Assembly (NCBI RefSeq): GCF_014635985.1
Contig: NZ_BMDT01000012.1
Location: 38,793-102,792, forward strand
Source: Enterococcus alcedinis
GTDB lineage: Bacteria; Bacillota; Bacilli; Lactobacillales; Enterococcaceae
DNA length: 64,000 bases
Direction of reading: 5' to 3'
The notes beneath the pieces were generated by a model. It was not told the DNA's origin and ran no database searches. It saw nothing but the letters and a program-made list of their open reading frames with translations. Numbering within the stretch: the stretch's first letter is position 1; every line of letters begins with the position of its first letter. Below, piece after piece: positions 54,437 to 63,951 of this stretch. Position numbers and translations under genes: made by a program.

Positions 54437-55330
54437 CTACCCTTTCACACTTCCAAGGACTAATCCTTTAGTAAAATATTTTTGTAAGAATGGATAAATA
54501 ACCATTACAGGGATCGCACCTAAGAACAATTGCGCTGCACGACCCGTTCGTTCGTTTAGTTGTGCCATAATATCTTTCATGTCACCACCAGCACCTTGGC
54601 TCATCATTTGCTCAAAGTTTTGTAGCAATGATTGTAAATACGTTTGCAACGGATAATTTTCTGGACTACTCATATAAATCATTCCTGAAAACCAATCATT
54701 CCATTGTGCAACGATACAAAACAATCCAACTGTTGCTAATGCCGGTTTCAGAATAGGCAATAAAACTTGTACTAAAATTTGAATTGGGCTCGCACCATCA
54801 ATCGCTGCTGCTTCTTCAATTTCTTCTGGTAACCCTCTCATAAAATTCAGTAATACAATCATATTGGTAATTGGCAACGCACCAGGAAGAACCAATGCCC
54901 ATATTGTGTCCTTTAATCCTAGAGAAGTTACCACTAAATACGTAGGAATCAACCCTCCACCGATTAACATCGTAATTAAGAAAAAGGTCATATAATAATT
55001 TCTTCCAGCAACTTGTTTTTTTGTTTTTGATAACGGATAGGCTGTAATAATCATTAAGACTAAATTAATTCCTACGCCTAGAATTACTCGTTCAAACGAA
55101 ATAAGCATCGCACGTAAAAACTTTCCTCCTGTCAGTGCAAACTCGTAGGAAGACAAGTTAAATCCGACTGGGATAAAAGCCACTTGGCCAGCTGCAACGG
55201 CGGTTCCTTTACTAAAAGAAACTGCTAAGAGATGAACAAACGGAAGAACACAGGTCATAGCAACAATAAGTAAAAATAATAGATTAAATACATTAAAGAC
55301 TTTCCGTCCTTTTGTTTGATATGAATTCAT
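54437..55330 (-). CDS. ABC sugar importer permease, LplC/YesQ type
   Basis: A 297-residue permease with six helices and the EAA loop EEIEEAAAIDGASPIQILVQVLLPILKPAL; it ends FLQKYFTKGLVLGSVKG like other LplC proteins. Start preceded by AAAGGGAG. Paralogue of the permease at 21605. It works with the permease and lipoprotein genes directly upstream to import oligosaccharides for the GH2/GH35/GH43 enzymes. Confidence 0.9.
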   Translation of the reverse strand: MNSYQTKGRKVFNVFNLLFLLIVAMTCVLPFVHLLAVSFSKGTAVAAGQVAFIPVGFNLSSYEFALTGGKFLRAMLISFERVILGVGINLVLMIITAYPLSKTKKQVAGRNYYMTFFLITMLIGGGLIPTYLVVTSLGLKDTIWALVLPGALPITNMIVLLNFMRGLPEEIEEAAAIDGASPIQILVQVLLPILKPALATVGLFCIVAQWNDWFSGMIYMSSPENYPLQTYLQSLLQNFEQMMSQGAGGDMKDIMAQLNERTGRAAQLFLGAIPVMVIYPFLQKYFTKGLVLGSVKG

Positions 55331-55345
55331 TTTTTTCTCCCTTTC

Positions 55346-56236
55346 TTAAAACACCCGATATCCAGCAACTTTATCCGCAAGAATATACGATACCCCTACT
55401 AAGATGCAGGAAATAGCTGATTTAAAAAGTCCCACTGCTGTACCTACGGAGTACTGTGCTTGTTGGATACCCAGTCGATAAACATAAGTATCAATAATAT
55501 CCCCTGTTTCATAGACTACTGGTGAATATAAGTTGAATATTTGGTCAAATCCAGCACTTAATACACCGCCTAATGATAAGACAAGCATTAAAATAATTGT
55601 TGGCATTAACAATGGTAAAGTAATATAGACTGTTTGTTTCCATCGCTTTGCACCATCCATTACGGCAGATTCATACAATCCAGGATCAATGCCAGAAAGG
55701 GCTGCTAGATAAACCACTGTGCCAAAACCAAATCCCTTCCAAATATCTGTCACAATCATCGTCCACGGAAAGATCTTTGAACTACCTAAGAAATTAACTG
55801 GGTCCATACCTATCATTCCTAAAAGTTGGTTTACCGCACCATTTTTTGATAAAATTTCCATTAAAACACCCGCCATAATTACCCACGACAAGAAATTTGG
55901 AATATAAACAAGGGTTTGAAAAACGCGTTTAATTTTTTCTGAAATTAATTCGTTTAATAATAATGCTACGATTACTGGAACAATTACACCCCCGAGTAAT
56001 TTAAAAAATGATATATATAACGTATTCCAGATAGTTTGAATAAACGCTGGTTGATTAAAGATATATCGGAAATGTTCTAATCCAACCCACGGCGAGGAGA
56101 AACCTAAACTTGGATTATAGTCTTGAAATGCGATAACAAGACCATACAACGGGATGTAACTAAATATAAACACAAGTATAATTCCAGGTACTAACATTGC
56201 ATGAAACTGCCACTGCTTACTAATATTTTTTTTCAC
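55346..56236 (-). CDS. ABC sugar importer permease, LplB type
   Basis: A 296-residue permease with six helices; LVIAFQDYNPSLGFSSPWVGLEHFRYIF is a family block, and the EAA loop is GLYESAVMDGAKRWKQTVYITLPLLMPTI. It begins with GTG at 56236, 10 bases after AAGGAGG. Second gene of the operon after the lipoprotein. Confidence 0.9.
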   Translation of the reverse strand: MKKNISKQWQFHAMLVPGIILVFIFSYIPLYGLVIAFQDYNPSLGFSSPWVGLEHFRYIFNQPAFIQTIWNTLYISFFKLLGGVIVPVIVALLLNELISEKIKRVFQTLVYIPNFLSWVIMAGVLMEILSKNGAVNQLLGMIGMDPVNFLGSSKIFPWTMIVTDIWKGFGFGTVVYLAALSGIDPGLYESAVMDGAKRWKQTVYITLPLLMPTIILMLVLSLGGVLSAGFDQIFNLYSPVVYETGDIIDTYVYRLGIQQAQYSVGTAVGLFKSAISCILVGVSYILADKVAGYRVF

Positions 56237-56293
56237 CTTACTTGTTCCTCCTTAAAAATATAACGGGAATTTCTTCCCGTCATATCGAACTAT

Positions 56294-57907
56294 TTATTTT
56301 CCATACATTTCGTTGACTTCTTGCGTCACTTTATCACCACTGGCTTTTTCCCAATCTTTAACAAGCGTATCAAAGTAATCAACTGGTTTTTCACCTACAA
56401 TAATCTTAGTGAAACCTTCAATTAAAATATCATCCAACGTACTTCCAACTTTTCCAAGTGTTTCTGTCGGTGGTCCCCACAATTTATCTTCTAATAACAA
56501 GCCTTTGTCCATCATTTCAGCTGTCACTTCCATTGATGATTTTTCCTTACCATATTGTAAGTACTCGCCACCACCATCAGGGTTATTATCTTCAATAACC
56601 ATCATACTTTTAGCAAACTGTTCAGCATCTTGCCCCCATGTAGACGTATCTGCTGCCGAACCTTCCGGCAAAGCCTCACTAATACGTTTATAACGGTTAT
56701 ACTCTGCATCTGGATTGAAAACACGGAAAGAGTATGGGACAGTGTTCATATTAAATAATGATTTGACCAATTCTGGACTTTCATCCCCTTCACCACTCAC
56801 CATGTAAACATAGTAGTTCATTAAGCGAATCGCAGCTTCTGGGTTAGGGAAACTTTTACTAATAACATTGTAACCATAGTTGGCAAATTTAATTCCTGCT
56901 TTTGCATCTTCACCTGTCACTGTCGGCATTGGATAAGCATCAAATGTACCTTCTACACCAAATTGTTCAATACTTCCTGGTCCTACACCCCAAACAAACC
57001 AAGTACTAAAAGGACTGATTCCTGCTTCTTCACTTAAGACTTTTCGGAACATCTTATCCCCATCTGTAATTGTAAATTCAGAATCCAATAATCCTTCTTT
57101 ATACCATCTAGCATATGTCTCTAGTACCTGTTTCATTTCTGGTTGAACAGATCCATATTCAATTGAACCATCCTCTTTTTCAATCCAAATTTTTGGATAC
57201 GCACCCCAACCTGGTGCCATCGAAAACATTCCCATTAAATCTGATGTCTCAGTAATAGCAAAATCACCATGTTTTTCTTTAATTGCTTTGGCCATCTTCT
57301 CAAAATCATTAATAGTTTTAATTTCTTCTATTCCTGATTCTGCTTTCCAATCTTTTTTAACCCATAAAACAGGAACATCTGCCCCTAAGTTCAATTGCGG
57401 AACCGCATACAATTTTTCATCTACTTTTGCTGTGTCAAAAATACCTTGATTTTTATCCATATAGCTCTTCAATAAATCCGATGCATTTTCTTCCCAAATT
57501 TCTGATAAATCCCAAATTAAATCGGCTGCTTGCAACTCTTTTAATTGCTGGGCATTAACAGTAAACACATCAGGTAGATTTCCTTCTGCAATCGATAAGT
57601 TCAACTTTGTTTTATAATCGTTACTTACCCAATCGTTTTTCACTTGGATGTTAAAACGTTCTTTGTATTCTCGGTACCAAGGGTTGTTATCGTAGTTATC
57701 GCCATCCTCCCAACGAATGGCAGCGTTCTCACTCATTACCGTTCGAATAGTGACCTCTTCATCGTAAGGTGCCCAAATATCCGTTTTTGCTTCTACTGTT
57801 TCACGATTCTTGTTTTGTTTTTTACTATCATTCTTTTTCATACAACCGGTAGCTAGAAGAACCATACTTGAGGCTAATACAACCGTTAACACTTTTTTCA
57901 TCTTCAT
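56294..57907 (-). CDS. Oligosaccharide-binding lipoprotein (LplA/YtcQ type)
   Basis: A 537-residue solute-binding lipoprotein. The signal peptide ends in LLATGCMKK (lipid on that Cys). The mature protein resembles the LplA/YtcQ family (VSNDYKTKLNLSIAEGNLPDVFTVNAQQLKELQAADLIWDLSE). The ATG at 57907 follows AGGAGGAAG; an in-frame upstream ATG is less well placed. First gene of the operon. It is divergent from YesM/YesN, which probably sense an oligosaccharide and switch this operon on. A possible cre lies at 58004-58018. Confidence 0.88.
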   Translation of the reverse strand: MKMKKVLTVVLASSMVLLATGCMKKNDSKKQNKNRETVEAKTDIWAPYDEEVTIRTVMSENAAIRWEDGDNYDNNPWYREYKERFNIQVKNDWVSNDYKTKLNLSIAEGNLPDVFTVNAQQLKELQAADLIWDLSEIWEENASDLLKSYMDKNQGIFDTAKVDEKLYAVPQLNLGADVPVLWVKKDWKAESGIEEIKTINDFEKMAKAIKEKHGDFAITETSDLMGMFSMAPGWGAYPKIWIEKEDGSIEYGSVQPEMKQVLETYARWYKEGLLDSEFTITDGDKMFRKVLSEEAGISPFSTWFVWGVGPGSIEQFGVEGTFDAYPMPTVTGEDAKAGIKFANYGYNVISKSFPNPEAAIRLMNYYVYMVSGEGDESPELVKSLFNMNTVPYSFRVFNPDAEYNRYKRISEALPEGSAADTSTWGQDAEQFAKSMMVIEDNNPDGGGEYLQYGKEKSSMEVTAEMMDKGLLLEDKLWGPPTETLGKVGSTLDDILIEGFTKIIVGEKPVDYFDTLVKDWEKASGDKVTQEVNEMYGK

Positions 57908-58003
57908 TTTACTTCCTCCTAATCTTTTCAATAACTGTATTTTTATCGATTTTAAACAAAAAATCTATATTTTTTTTTTGTTTTTTTATAATTTCAATAC
58001 TTA

Positions 58004-58018
58004 AAGAGAGCGCTTCCT
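58004..58018. promoter_or_regulatory. Possible cre site upstream of the lipoprotein gene
   Basis: AAGAGAGCGCTTCCT differs at two positions from WTGNAANCGNWNNCW. It lies between the divergent lipoprotein and yesM genes. Confidence 0.4.
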
Positions 58019-58051
58019 CATTATTTTATAAATTTCTAAAGATTTTATACA

Positions 58052-58079
58052 TTCGACTTACACAAATATGGAGTATACT
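58052..58079 (+). promoter_or_regulatory. Promoter of the YesM/YesN operon
   Basis: TTCGAC (58052-58057) and TATACT (58074-58079) are 16 bases apart, 36 bases before the YesM start codon. Confidence 0.6.
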
Positions 58080-58114
58080 ATGACTACAAACAGTTCATTT
58101 TTTTAGGAGAAACC

Positions 58115-59860
58115 ATGAAACCACAAAATTCGTTATTAACAAAAGTTATCTTATTATTTATTAGTATTTTTATTCCTTTAGCTATTGTTGGTATCATTTC
58201 AATTAACCTAAGCAATCAAAAATTGAAAAATCAAGTACTTACTTCAATTGATTCCAATAATGAAAATTATATTTCCCAACTGAATACGTCGCTCGATAAC
58301 ATTTATATCAATATGTATAATTTAATTAATCAATCCAACTTTAGAAATTTTTCACATACATATAATGATTTTTCACCTTACGATAAACGGACACAAGTCA
58401 ACTTGATCCAGGAGCAATTAACCGGTTTACAAATCGCCACACCATTAATCGATTCTGCTCATATTTATTTTTTTAATCATGCGATTTCTTTTCATACTCG
58501 TGGCTATACTTTTGGTACTTATAACCATTTAGATAGTAATTCTATACGAACATTTAAACAAATGACACAAGGAAAACAACTGAGTTATTATTACGAGAAT
58601 CCCATCTCAGAAAGTTTATCATTAGATCTTTTCATCGCACCTGAAGTTTCAGAAGACTATGCCGTCGGGGTAACAATCTCTCCTTACGAGTTAAAAAAGT
58701 ACTTGAAGAAAAATAGCGCTTATAAAAATGAAGGTCATTTTTTATTTTCTGACTCTGCATTTAGAATCGATAACCTTCCAGAATCAATTGAAGCGGACGT
58801 TGTTTCTCGTAAAGATGAACTGATTCAAAAGAGTAGCACTGATTCTCTTTTTAAAGTCAAATTAGGCGGAAGCAACTATTACGTATTCTCTTATAAAATA
58901 CCTAGCCTTTCAGCCAAGTACATGCGATTAATTCCAACAAGCTCTCTATTACAAAATATCAATACTGGGCCAACGATTGTTCTTATTTTCTTCTTATTCG
59001 TCTTTGTGGCATGCATTCTCTTTTTCATAGGCGCCTATCGATTAATCCATAAACCATTGTACCAGCTGACAACTGCGTTTGAAGAACTTGAAGAGGGTAA
59101 TTTTTCTGTTTCTATTAATGATCGTAAAAATGCTGATTTCTTTTATTTGTTTCAGGCATTTAATAATATGACATCCAAATTAAACCTTTTGATTGAACAA
59201 GACTATCAACAACAAATCTTATTACAAAAAGCAGAACTCAAACAACTACAGGCACAAATTAACCCTCATTTTTTATACAATAGTTTTTTTATGCTACAGC
59301 GTATGATAAAAATGGACTTATCTGAAGAATCTCAAGAAATGACTAGTGCGCTAGGCGCATATTTTCGATATTTAACCAGAAACAGCATGGATAACGTAAC
59401 CTTAGAAACAGAATATGAGCATGCTAAAACATACTCCTATATCCAAGGATTGCGTTTTGCAGGACGTATTCAAATTACCTTTGAAGAACTACCAAGTAGC
59501 TTCAAGTATCTAGATGTACCAAAATTAATCCTTCAACCTTTGATTGAAAACGCTTTCGATTATGGTCTTGACAATAAAATGGAAAATGGACAGATAAAAG
59601 TACGTTTTTTCTGTTCTAGTACGGAACCAAATAAACTCACAATTATTGTAGAAGACAATGGCGATGATTTAACAGACGATTTATTGCAAGATTTGAATGA
59701 TAAGTTAAAGCGAACAAAAAAAACCTCCGACAACATAGAGATGACGGGGCTTTTAAATATCCAAAGGCGACTAGCAATCTTTTCCAATTACAATTACTCA
59801 CTTAACCTCTCGCGTTCAAATATGGGAGGATTACGTATTTCAATTCACTTAATAAAATAA
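58115..59860 (+). CDS. YesM-type sensor histidine kinase
   Basis: A 581-residue membrane kinase. Two membrane helices (about 9-31 and 287-311) enclose an extracellular sensor of roughly 255 residues; a HAMP domain follows (about 312-365). The phospho-acceptor is His385 in QINPHFLYNSFFMLQ (LytS/YesM-type His_kinase domain), and the ATP site includes LIENAFDYGL and VEDNGDDL. Such kinases in Firmicutes usually respond to oligosaccharides bound by the partner lipoprotein. Start preceded by TTAGGAGA. Followed 19 bases later by its response regulator. Confidence 0.9.
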   Translation: MKPQNSLLTKVILLFISIFIPLAIVGIISINLSNQKLKNQVLTSIDSNNENYISQLNTSLDNIYINMYNLINQSNFRNFSHTYNDFSPYDKRTQVNLIQEQLTGLQIATPLIDSAHIYFFNHAISFHTRGYTFGTYNHLDSNSIRTFKQMTQGKQLSYYYENPISESLSLDLFIAPEVSEDYAVGVTISPYELKKYLKKNSAYKNEGHFLFSDSAFRIDNLPESIEADVVSRKDELIQKSSTDSLFKVKLGGSNYYVFSYKIPSLSAKYMRLIPTSSLLQNINTGPTIVLIFFLFVFVACILFFIGAYRLIHKPLYQLTTAFEELEEGNFSVSINDRKNADFFYLFQAFNNMTSKLNLLIEQDYQQQILLQKAELKQLQAQINPHFLYNSFFMLQRMIKMDLSEESQEMTSALGAYFRYLTRNSMDNVTLETEYEHAKTYSYIQGLRFAGRIQITFEELPSSFKYLDVPKLILQPLIENAFDYGLDNKMENGQIKVRFFCSSTEPNKLTIIVEDNGDDLTDDLLQDLNDKLKRTKKTSDNIEMTGLLNIQRRLAIFSNYNYSLNLSRSNMGGLRISIHLIK

Positions 59861-59879
59861 TTTTTCTAGGAGGCTCTTT

Positions 59880-61514
59880 ATGCGTTTGTTAATTGTAGAT
59901 GACGAGCATTACATTGTAAATTATTTATCAACTATTATTGAAGAACAAGAAATTACTGATTTGGAAATTCATAAGTGTTACTCGGGTACAGAGGCGCTTA
60001 AAATTGCCCAAACCACCCTTATTGATCTAGTGTTATTAGATATCAAAATGCCAGGTATATCAGGACTTGAAGTTGCCCCGCAACTAACCCAATTGTTACC
60101 GAACTGCCGTATTATTTTTTTAACCGCCTATGATAATTTCAATCATATTTATGAATCGAACAAATTAGAACGTACACGCTATCTCCTGAAAACAGAAGAT
60201 GATGAAGTAATTTTAAATGAAGTATTACATACTTTAAACGAATTAAAAGCAGAACAAACCCAACTACTTCTTTTATCAGAAGCACAAAAGAAATCGTTTC
60301 TTCTTTCACATTTACTGCAACAAAATGTACTACAAGGAATTATGGCTGGACAGTCAATTAATAAAATTGAACGAGAATTACGTATTGTTGGTTCTGATTT
60401 CCAGCTAAATTTGCAAAAACCCGTCTATTTAATGTACACACAAATCAAATACGAAACGTTCGATGAAAAAAATGCAACAAATTCTACTTATATCGTACAA
60501 TACCTTCAAATGATAACGAAACTTGTTGATGGAAAATTTAAATTTTCTATGTTGGATTTTGGAAAAGGGACTTTCTTACTCTTCTTCCAACCCTTCAACG
60601 ATGCATCTACTGATTTCGAATTTTTACAGTCTGCTGCAAATGATTTTGGTGATTATTTTTTCTCCAATTACAAAAGATGTGTCATTACGGTTCTTTATCC
60701 CGAATTCTCTCAGTGGGATGAAATTTGTAATCATTTTCATTTAATGCAACAATACGTGGAGTCCTCTCTTTCGGCTGTACCAATCATTTACTCTACTGCA
60801 AAGATACTAAATAAAAACCCTCTTCATTCTTCGACGAATGAAGAACCTATTGATCGATTATCCCTTGATCGAAAACTACAGGAACTTTCTTTTTACCTTA
60901 ACCAAGGATCTGAACAAGATTTTTTCAATATTTTAAACGCTTTAGGTTTAGAATGTATGCAAATTCGTAACATGCATAACATTACTGCTGTTAAAATACA
61001 CAGCTCAATCACTCTGATGCTAATACAATATATCGAGCTGCACCAATTACAAGAAAAAATAGTTTCCAAGATTGCACTCTATCCTCTCTACGATAGGCAG
61101 GATTTTTCTTCTTGGAAAGAGATCTTTCAGTATCTAGACAATCTTTCTCGACGTCTTTTTGATATCTTAAATTCAACCACTCTTGATCGAAATGAACAAT
61201 TAGTCAAAAAAATCAAAAAATATATTCGTAATCATCTTGCTGAAGCCCTTAACTTAACAACCATTTCACGGGTAGTTCATTACAATGAAGCCTATATTTC
61301 ACGTCTATTTAAACAGACCAATGGCATGGGTATTTCTGAATATATTTCTCTCAAACGGATTAGTAAGTCGAAAGAATTACTTGTAAGTACAACGGAGTCA
61401 ATGCAATACATTGCAACAGCGACTGGTTTTGATACTGCCCAATATTTTTCTATTGTTTTTAAAAAAACAACTGGTTTTTCTCCAAGTGAGTATCGTCGTT
61501 CGCATTTAAATTAA
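59880..61514 (+). CDS. YesN-type response regulator (AraC DNA-binding domain)
   Basis: A 544-residue regulator. The receiver domain is at the N-terminus with Asp54 in VLLDIKMPG; a long middle region links to the C-terminal AraC double helix-turn-helix (LTTISRVVHYNEAYISRLFKQTNGMGISEYISLKRI and MQYIATATGFDTAQYFSIVFKKTTGFSPSEYRR). AGGAGGC precedes the start. Together with the kinase it most likely activates the lipoprotein/permease/GH operon that runs away from it, and perhaps the GH43 and DUF624 genes. Confidence 0.92.
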   Translation: MRLLIVDDEHYIVNYLSTIIEEQEITDLEIHKCYSGTEALKIAQTTLIDLVLLDIKMPGISGLEVAPQLTQLLPNCRIIFLTAYDNFNHIYESNKLERTRYLLKTEDDEVILNEVLHTLNELKAEQTQLLLLSEAQKKSFLLSHLLQQNVLQGIMAGQSINKIERELRIVGSDFQLNLQKPVYLMYTQIKYETFDEKNATNSTYIVQYLQMITKLVDGKFKFSMLDFGKGTFLLFFQPFNDASTDFEFLQSAANDFGDYFFSNYKRCVITVLYPEFSQWDEICNHFHLMQQYVESSLSAVPIIYSTAKILNKNPLHSSTNEEPIDRLSLDRKLQELSFYLNQGSEQDFFNILNALGLECMQIRNMHNITAVKIHSSITLMLIQYIELHQLQEKIVSKIALYPLYDRQDFSSWKEIFQYLDNLSRRLFDILNSTTLDRNEQLVKKIKKYIRNHLAEALNLTTISRVVHYNEAYISRLFKQTNGMGISEYISLKRISKSKELLVSTTESMQYIATATGFDTAQYFSIVFKKTTGFSPSEYRRSHLN

Positions 61515-61862
61515 AATAAATAGTCATCACTTGTGGTCTTTTTCTCTATAGATTTTTTAAGCTTCAAATGAACGGAACTTCGATCATCTACTCCACTAAC
61601 TTGAGCGAAAAAATTTCTAACCCACTTAAAAAAACAAAATCCCCCGAGAAACACGTTCCTCCATAAGAAAAGGTCCGTATTTGTCGGGGAATTATTTTAG
61701 TTTTTTACCTATCAGAGTGCCAATCTTTATACAGCCGAATTCCCTCTTCAAAATAAAAGTAGTCGCCCGACAATATACATTCATCGATAAGAATATGCTT
61801 CAGGAGCACACAAATACCGACGACTCATTCCCTATGCGCCTTTATTTCTATGAGTCTAGCGT
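61515..61862. other. Gene-free stretch after YesN
   Basis: It contains a long imperfect hairpin (about 61626-61706, arms around AAATCCCCCGAGAAACACG and CGTATTTGTCGGGGAATT) that probably ends the YesMN transcript. Beyond it, on the minus strand, a 39-codon open stretch without a start (VVGICVLLKHILIDECILSG...) runs to a stop near 61709; it could be a fragment of a lost gene. No complete gene is seen. Confidence 0.5.
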
Positions 61863-62777
61863 TTAATTAATTTCTTTACTTAACTCACGCTCAATGTAAG
61901 CAAGGTAGTCTCGCTTATTAATTACTGCTTCATTTTCTCGGTACCATTTCCACGACTCTGTTAACCCTTCTTTGATGTCTTTGGTCTTTCCTATAATGGC
62001 TGTTTGCTGTGCAACATCCAGTTCATATTGATAATTCGGAAAACTAAAATACTGACTTTGATTTTGCGTGTCTGGGACTTGAACAAACGAAACCTCTTCT
62101 CCAACGGCCTCGTAACCAGCAGTCACCCAGTCTTTAATCGAAATCATTGCTTCATTTCCAACATTATAAATTTTTTGTTCTGGCTTCGTCGAAAGCAGCC
62201 CTTCAACTAAACGACACAAATCTTCTATATGGATAAATTGCAATCCTTGCGACCCATCACCTGGCAAATAAAAAGGACGTTTTTCTTTGGCACAATCAAA
62301 GACAAAAGCCTCGCGATAGGCATTGTTATACGGTCCATAAATGTAAGCTGGACGTAAAATATACGCTTGTGGGACACGCTCGAACAATACTTGTTCAGCG
62401 GCAATTTTATTCGTTCCATAGCTCGTCCAATAACGATTTGGACCGACGACTTGAGTTTCTGTAAATGGTTGTGGCAACGTCTCAGGGTAAACGGCACTCG
62501 TACTAATAAAAACATAATCGTTGATTGCTGGTAGCGCGTCTAGTAACAATCGGATTTCTTCTGCCGTATAGGCATTTACATCAATCACAGCATCGAATTC
62601 CGTCTTTTTTAGCGCCTCTCCTAATTGATAACGATCGGCTTCAATCAACGTAACCCCTTCAGGTTGCGGATGATTGTTTCGATTCAGGACATAAACATCA
62701 TCGCCTTTTCCCACAAAGTATTCCGCTAATGAGCGACTCACAAAAACAGTACCACCAGTAATTAATATTTTTCTCAT
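61863..62777 (-). CDS. NAD-dependent epimerase/dehydratase family protein
   Basis: A 304-residue extended short-chain dehydrogenase. The nucleotide-binding start is MRKILITGGTVFVSRSLAEYF, a variant of the G-x-x-G-x-x-G motif. The catalytic site is FISTSAVY...YGTNKIAAEQ (Ser, Tyr, Lys), and RPAYIYGPYNNAYREAF follows. Substrate unknown, probably a nucleotide-sugar. The ATG at 62777 follows AAGGAGAG; the upstream frame is not conserved. Monocistronic. Confidence 0.85.
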   Translation of the reverse strand: MRKILITGGTVFVSRSLAEYFVGKGDDVYVLNRNNHPQPEGVTLIEADRYQLGEALKKTEFDAVIDVNAYTAEEIRLLLDALPAINDYVFISTSAVYPETLPQPFTETQVVGPNRYWTSYGTNKIAAEQVLFERVPQAYILRPAYIYGPYNNAYREAFVFDCAKEKRPFYLPGDGSQGLQFIHIEDLCRLVEGLLSTKPEQKIYNVGNEAMISIKDWVTAGYEAVGEEVSFVQVPDTQNQSQYFSFPNYQYELDVAQQTAIIGKTKDIKEGLTESWKWYRENEAVINKRDYLAYIERELSKEIN

Positions 62778-62896
62778 GGATGGATTCTCTCCTTTTTCTT
62801 TAGTATAACGTAAAATAACAATTAAGCGCATTCATTTTTTATCATTTCCAAAATCTATTGTATACTAAGACTAATATAACTAAAGGAGTGATTCTT

Positions 62897-63481
62897 TTGC
62901 AAAAAATAGCTTTTAACACGATTACAAATCAACAAATCATCGACACTCGTCTACAACACGCCTATCAAACAGGTTCTCTAAAAGGTGCTGTTAATATTCC
63001 ATTGGCAAAATTCGAAAAAGTCGCTTCTAAACTCATTTCATCGAAAAACAGCTTGGTGTTCATTGTAGATGAAGCACAGACACAACAATTAGATACTTTA
63101 GAAGCACAAGCACTCGCGCTTGGATTTCCAGCACCTCTTTCTTATTTATTATTGGCGGAGATTCCAGTCGACCAACTAGTCCAAACACAGACCATTTCTG
63201 CAACAGATTTTCTAGCAACGACAAACGACTATATTTTATTAGACGTGCGTGATCAAGCCAATGTAACAAAACCTGCACCTGAGAAAAATCTCAAAACAAT
63301 TTCCTTAGATGATTTAGCGAGTACATACGCACAATTAGATCCTGAAAAAGAAATTTATACCTTATGCGGATCAGGCAATAGTGCCACTACTGCTGCTTCC
63401 TTTTTAAACAGCCACGGTCATAAAGCTACCGTGATTGAAGGTGGCGCCACTGCGATACAAAAAGAATTAGAAAATCAGTAA
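62897..63481 (+). CDS. Tandem rhodanese-like protein
   Basis: A 194-residue protein made of two rhodanese-like halves. The first (about 8-95: IIDTRLQHAYQTGSLKGAVNIPLAKF) has no active-site Cys; the second (about 96-190: ILLDVRDQANVTKP, YTLCGSGNSATTAASFLNSHGH) carries Cys in the CGSGNSA loop. Translation probably starts at the TTG at 62897, 8 bases after AAAGGAG; an ATG in the same frame at 62858 has no binding site. It resembles the two-domain sulfurtransferases, with only one active domain. Role in the cell unknown. A terminator follows. Confidence 0.8.
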   Translation: MQKIAFNTITNQQIIDTRLQHAYQTGSLKGAVNIPLAKFEKVASKLISSKNSLVFIVDEAQTQQLDTLEAQALALGFPAPLSYLLLAEIPVDQLVQTQTISATDFLATTNDYILLDVRDQANVTKPAPEKNLKTISLDDLASTYAQLDPEKEIYTLCGSGNSATTAASFLNSHGHKATVIEGGATAIQKELENQ

Positions 63482-63494
63482 AAAACAGTCGCAT

Positions 63495-63529
63495 AAAACA
63501 CAAAGTAATGCGCTATTACTTTGTGTTTT
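63495..63529 (+). terminator. Intrinsic terminator after the rhodanese gene
   Basis: AAAACACAAAGTAAT and ATTACTTTGTGTTTT, 15-base perfect arms around a 5-base loop, are followed by T residues. Confidence 0.88.
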
Positions 63530-63604
63530 TTCACTTTCTCAAATAGAGTCCTTTACGAAAATATTTTCAGTTATTGAAAATCAATCCTCTCTCTATTCTA
63601 GTCA

Positions 63605-63633
63605 TTGTGTAAGCGGTTTTTATCCGATATATT
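63605..63633 (+). promoter_or_regulatory. Promoter of the PTS EIIC gene with overlapping cre-like site
   Basis: TTGTGT (63605-63610) and TATATT (63628-63633) are 17 bases apart. The -35 runs into TGTAAGCGGTTTTTA, a good cre-like sequence, which suggests glucose repression. Confidence 0.6.
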
Positions 63634-63678
63634 ATGGATGTTAAAAGAAACTATTTTATTTTAGGGGGAGTATTATTT

Positions 63679-63951
63679 ATGAAAGAAGCAATTCAACAGT
63701 CTATGCGAACATTCGCTAGAGCAATTATTCAACCCGTCATGTTTATGGCTGTCTCCGGTTTAGTCATTTCAATCGCGGCAATTATGCGAATGAACTTTAT
63801 GCCTGAAATGATTCGGACCATTGGAGATTTCTTTTTTGGTATTGTGAATAACGGTGCCATTGGTTCATTATCTATTATTTTTTGCGTCGGAATTGCAACC
63901 GCTTTATCAAAAAAGAAAACCGATGCCGCTATTGATATGCTCCCCTCATAG
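63679..63951 (+). pseudogene. PTS enzyme IIC (glucose/maltose type), interrupted after 85 codons
   Basis: The frame begins MKEAIQQSMRTFARAIIQPVMFMAVSGLVISIAAIMRMNF and runs as the usual EIIC start, with a GGGGGAG binding site. It stays in family sequence through IATALSKKKTDAAI, then changes to M-L-P-S and stops at 63951, where a complete protein should go on for hundreds of residues. The break coincides with TGCTCCCCTCATAG, which looks like an IS end. The remainder may lie past the right edge. Substrate unknown. Confidence 0.7.

Noticed and set aside
61681-61866. A 61-codon open frame on the plus strand after YesN
   Set aside because: It begins in a terminator-like hairpin, has no binding site and ends against the epimerase gene; it is probably chance.
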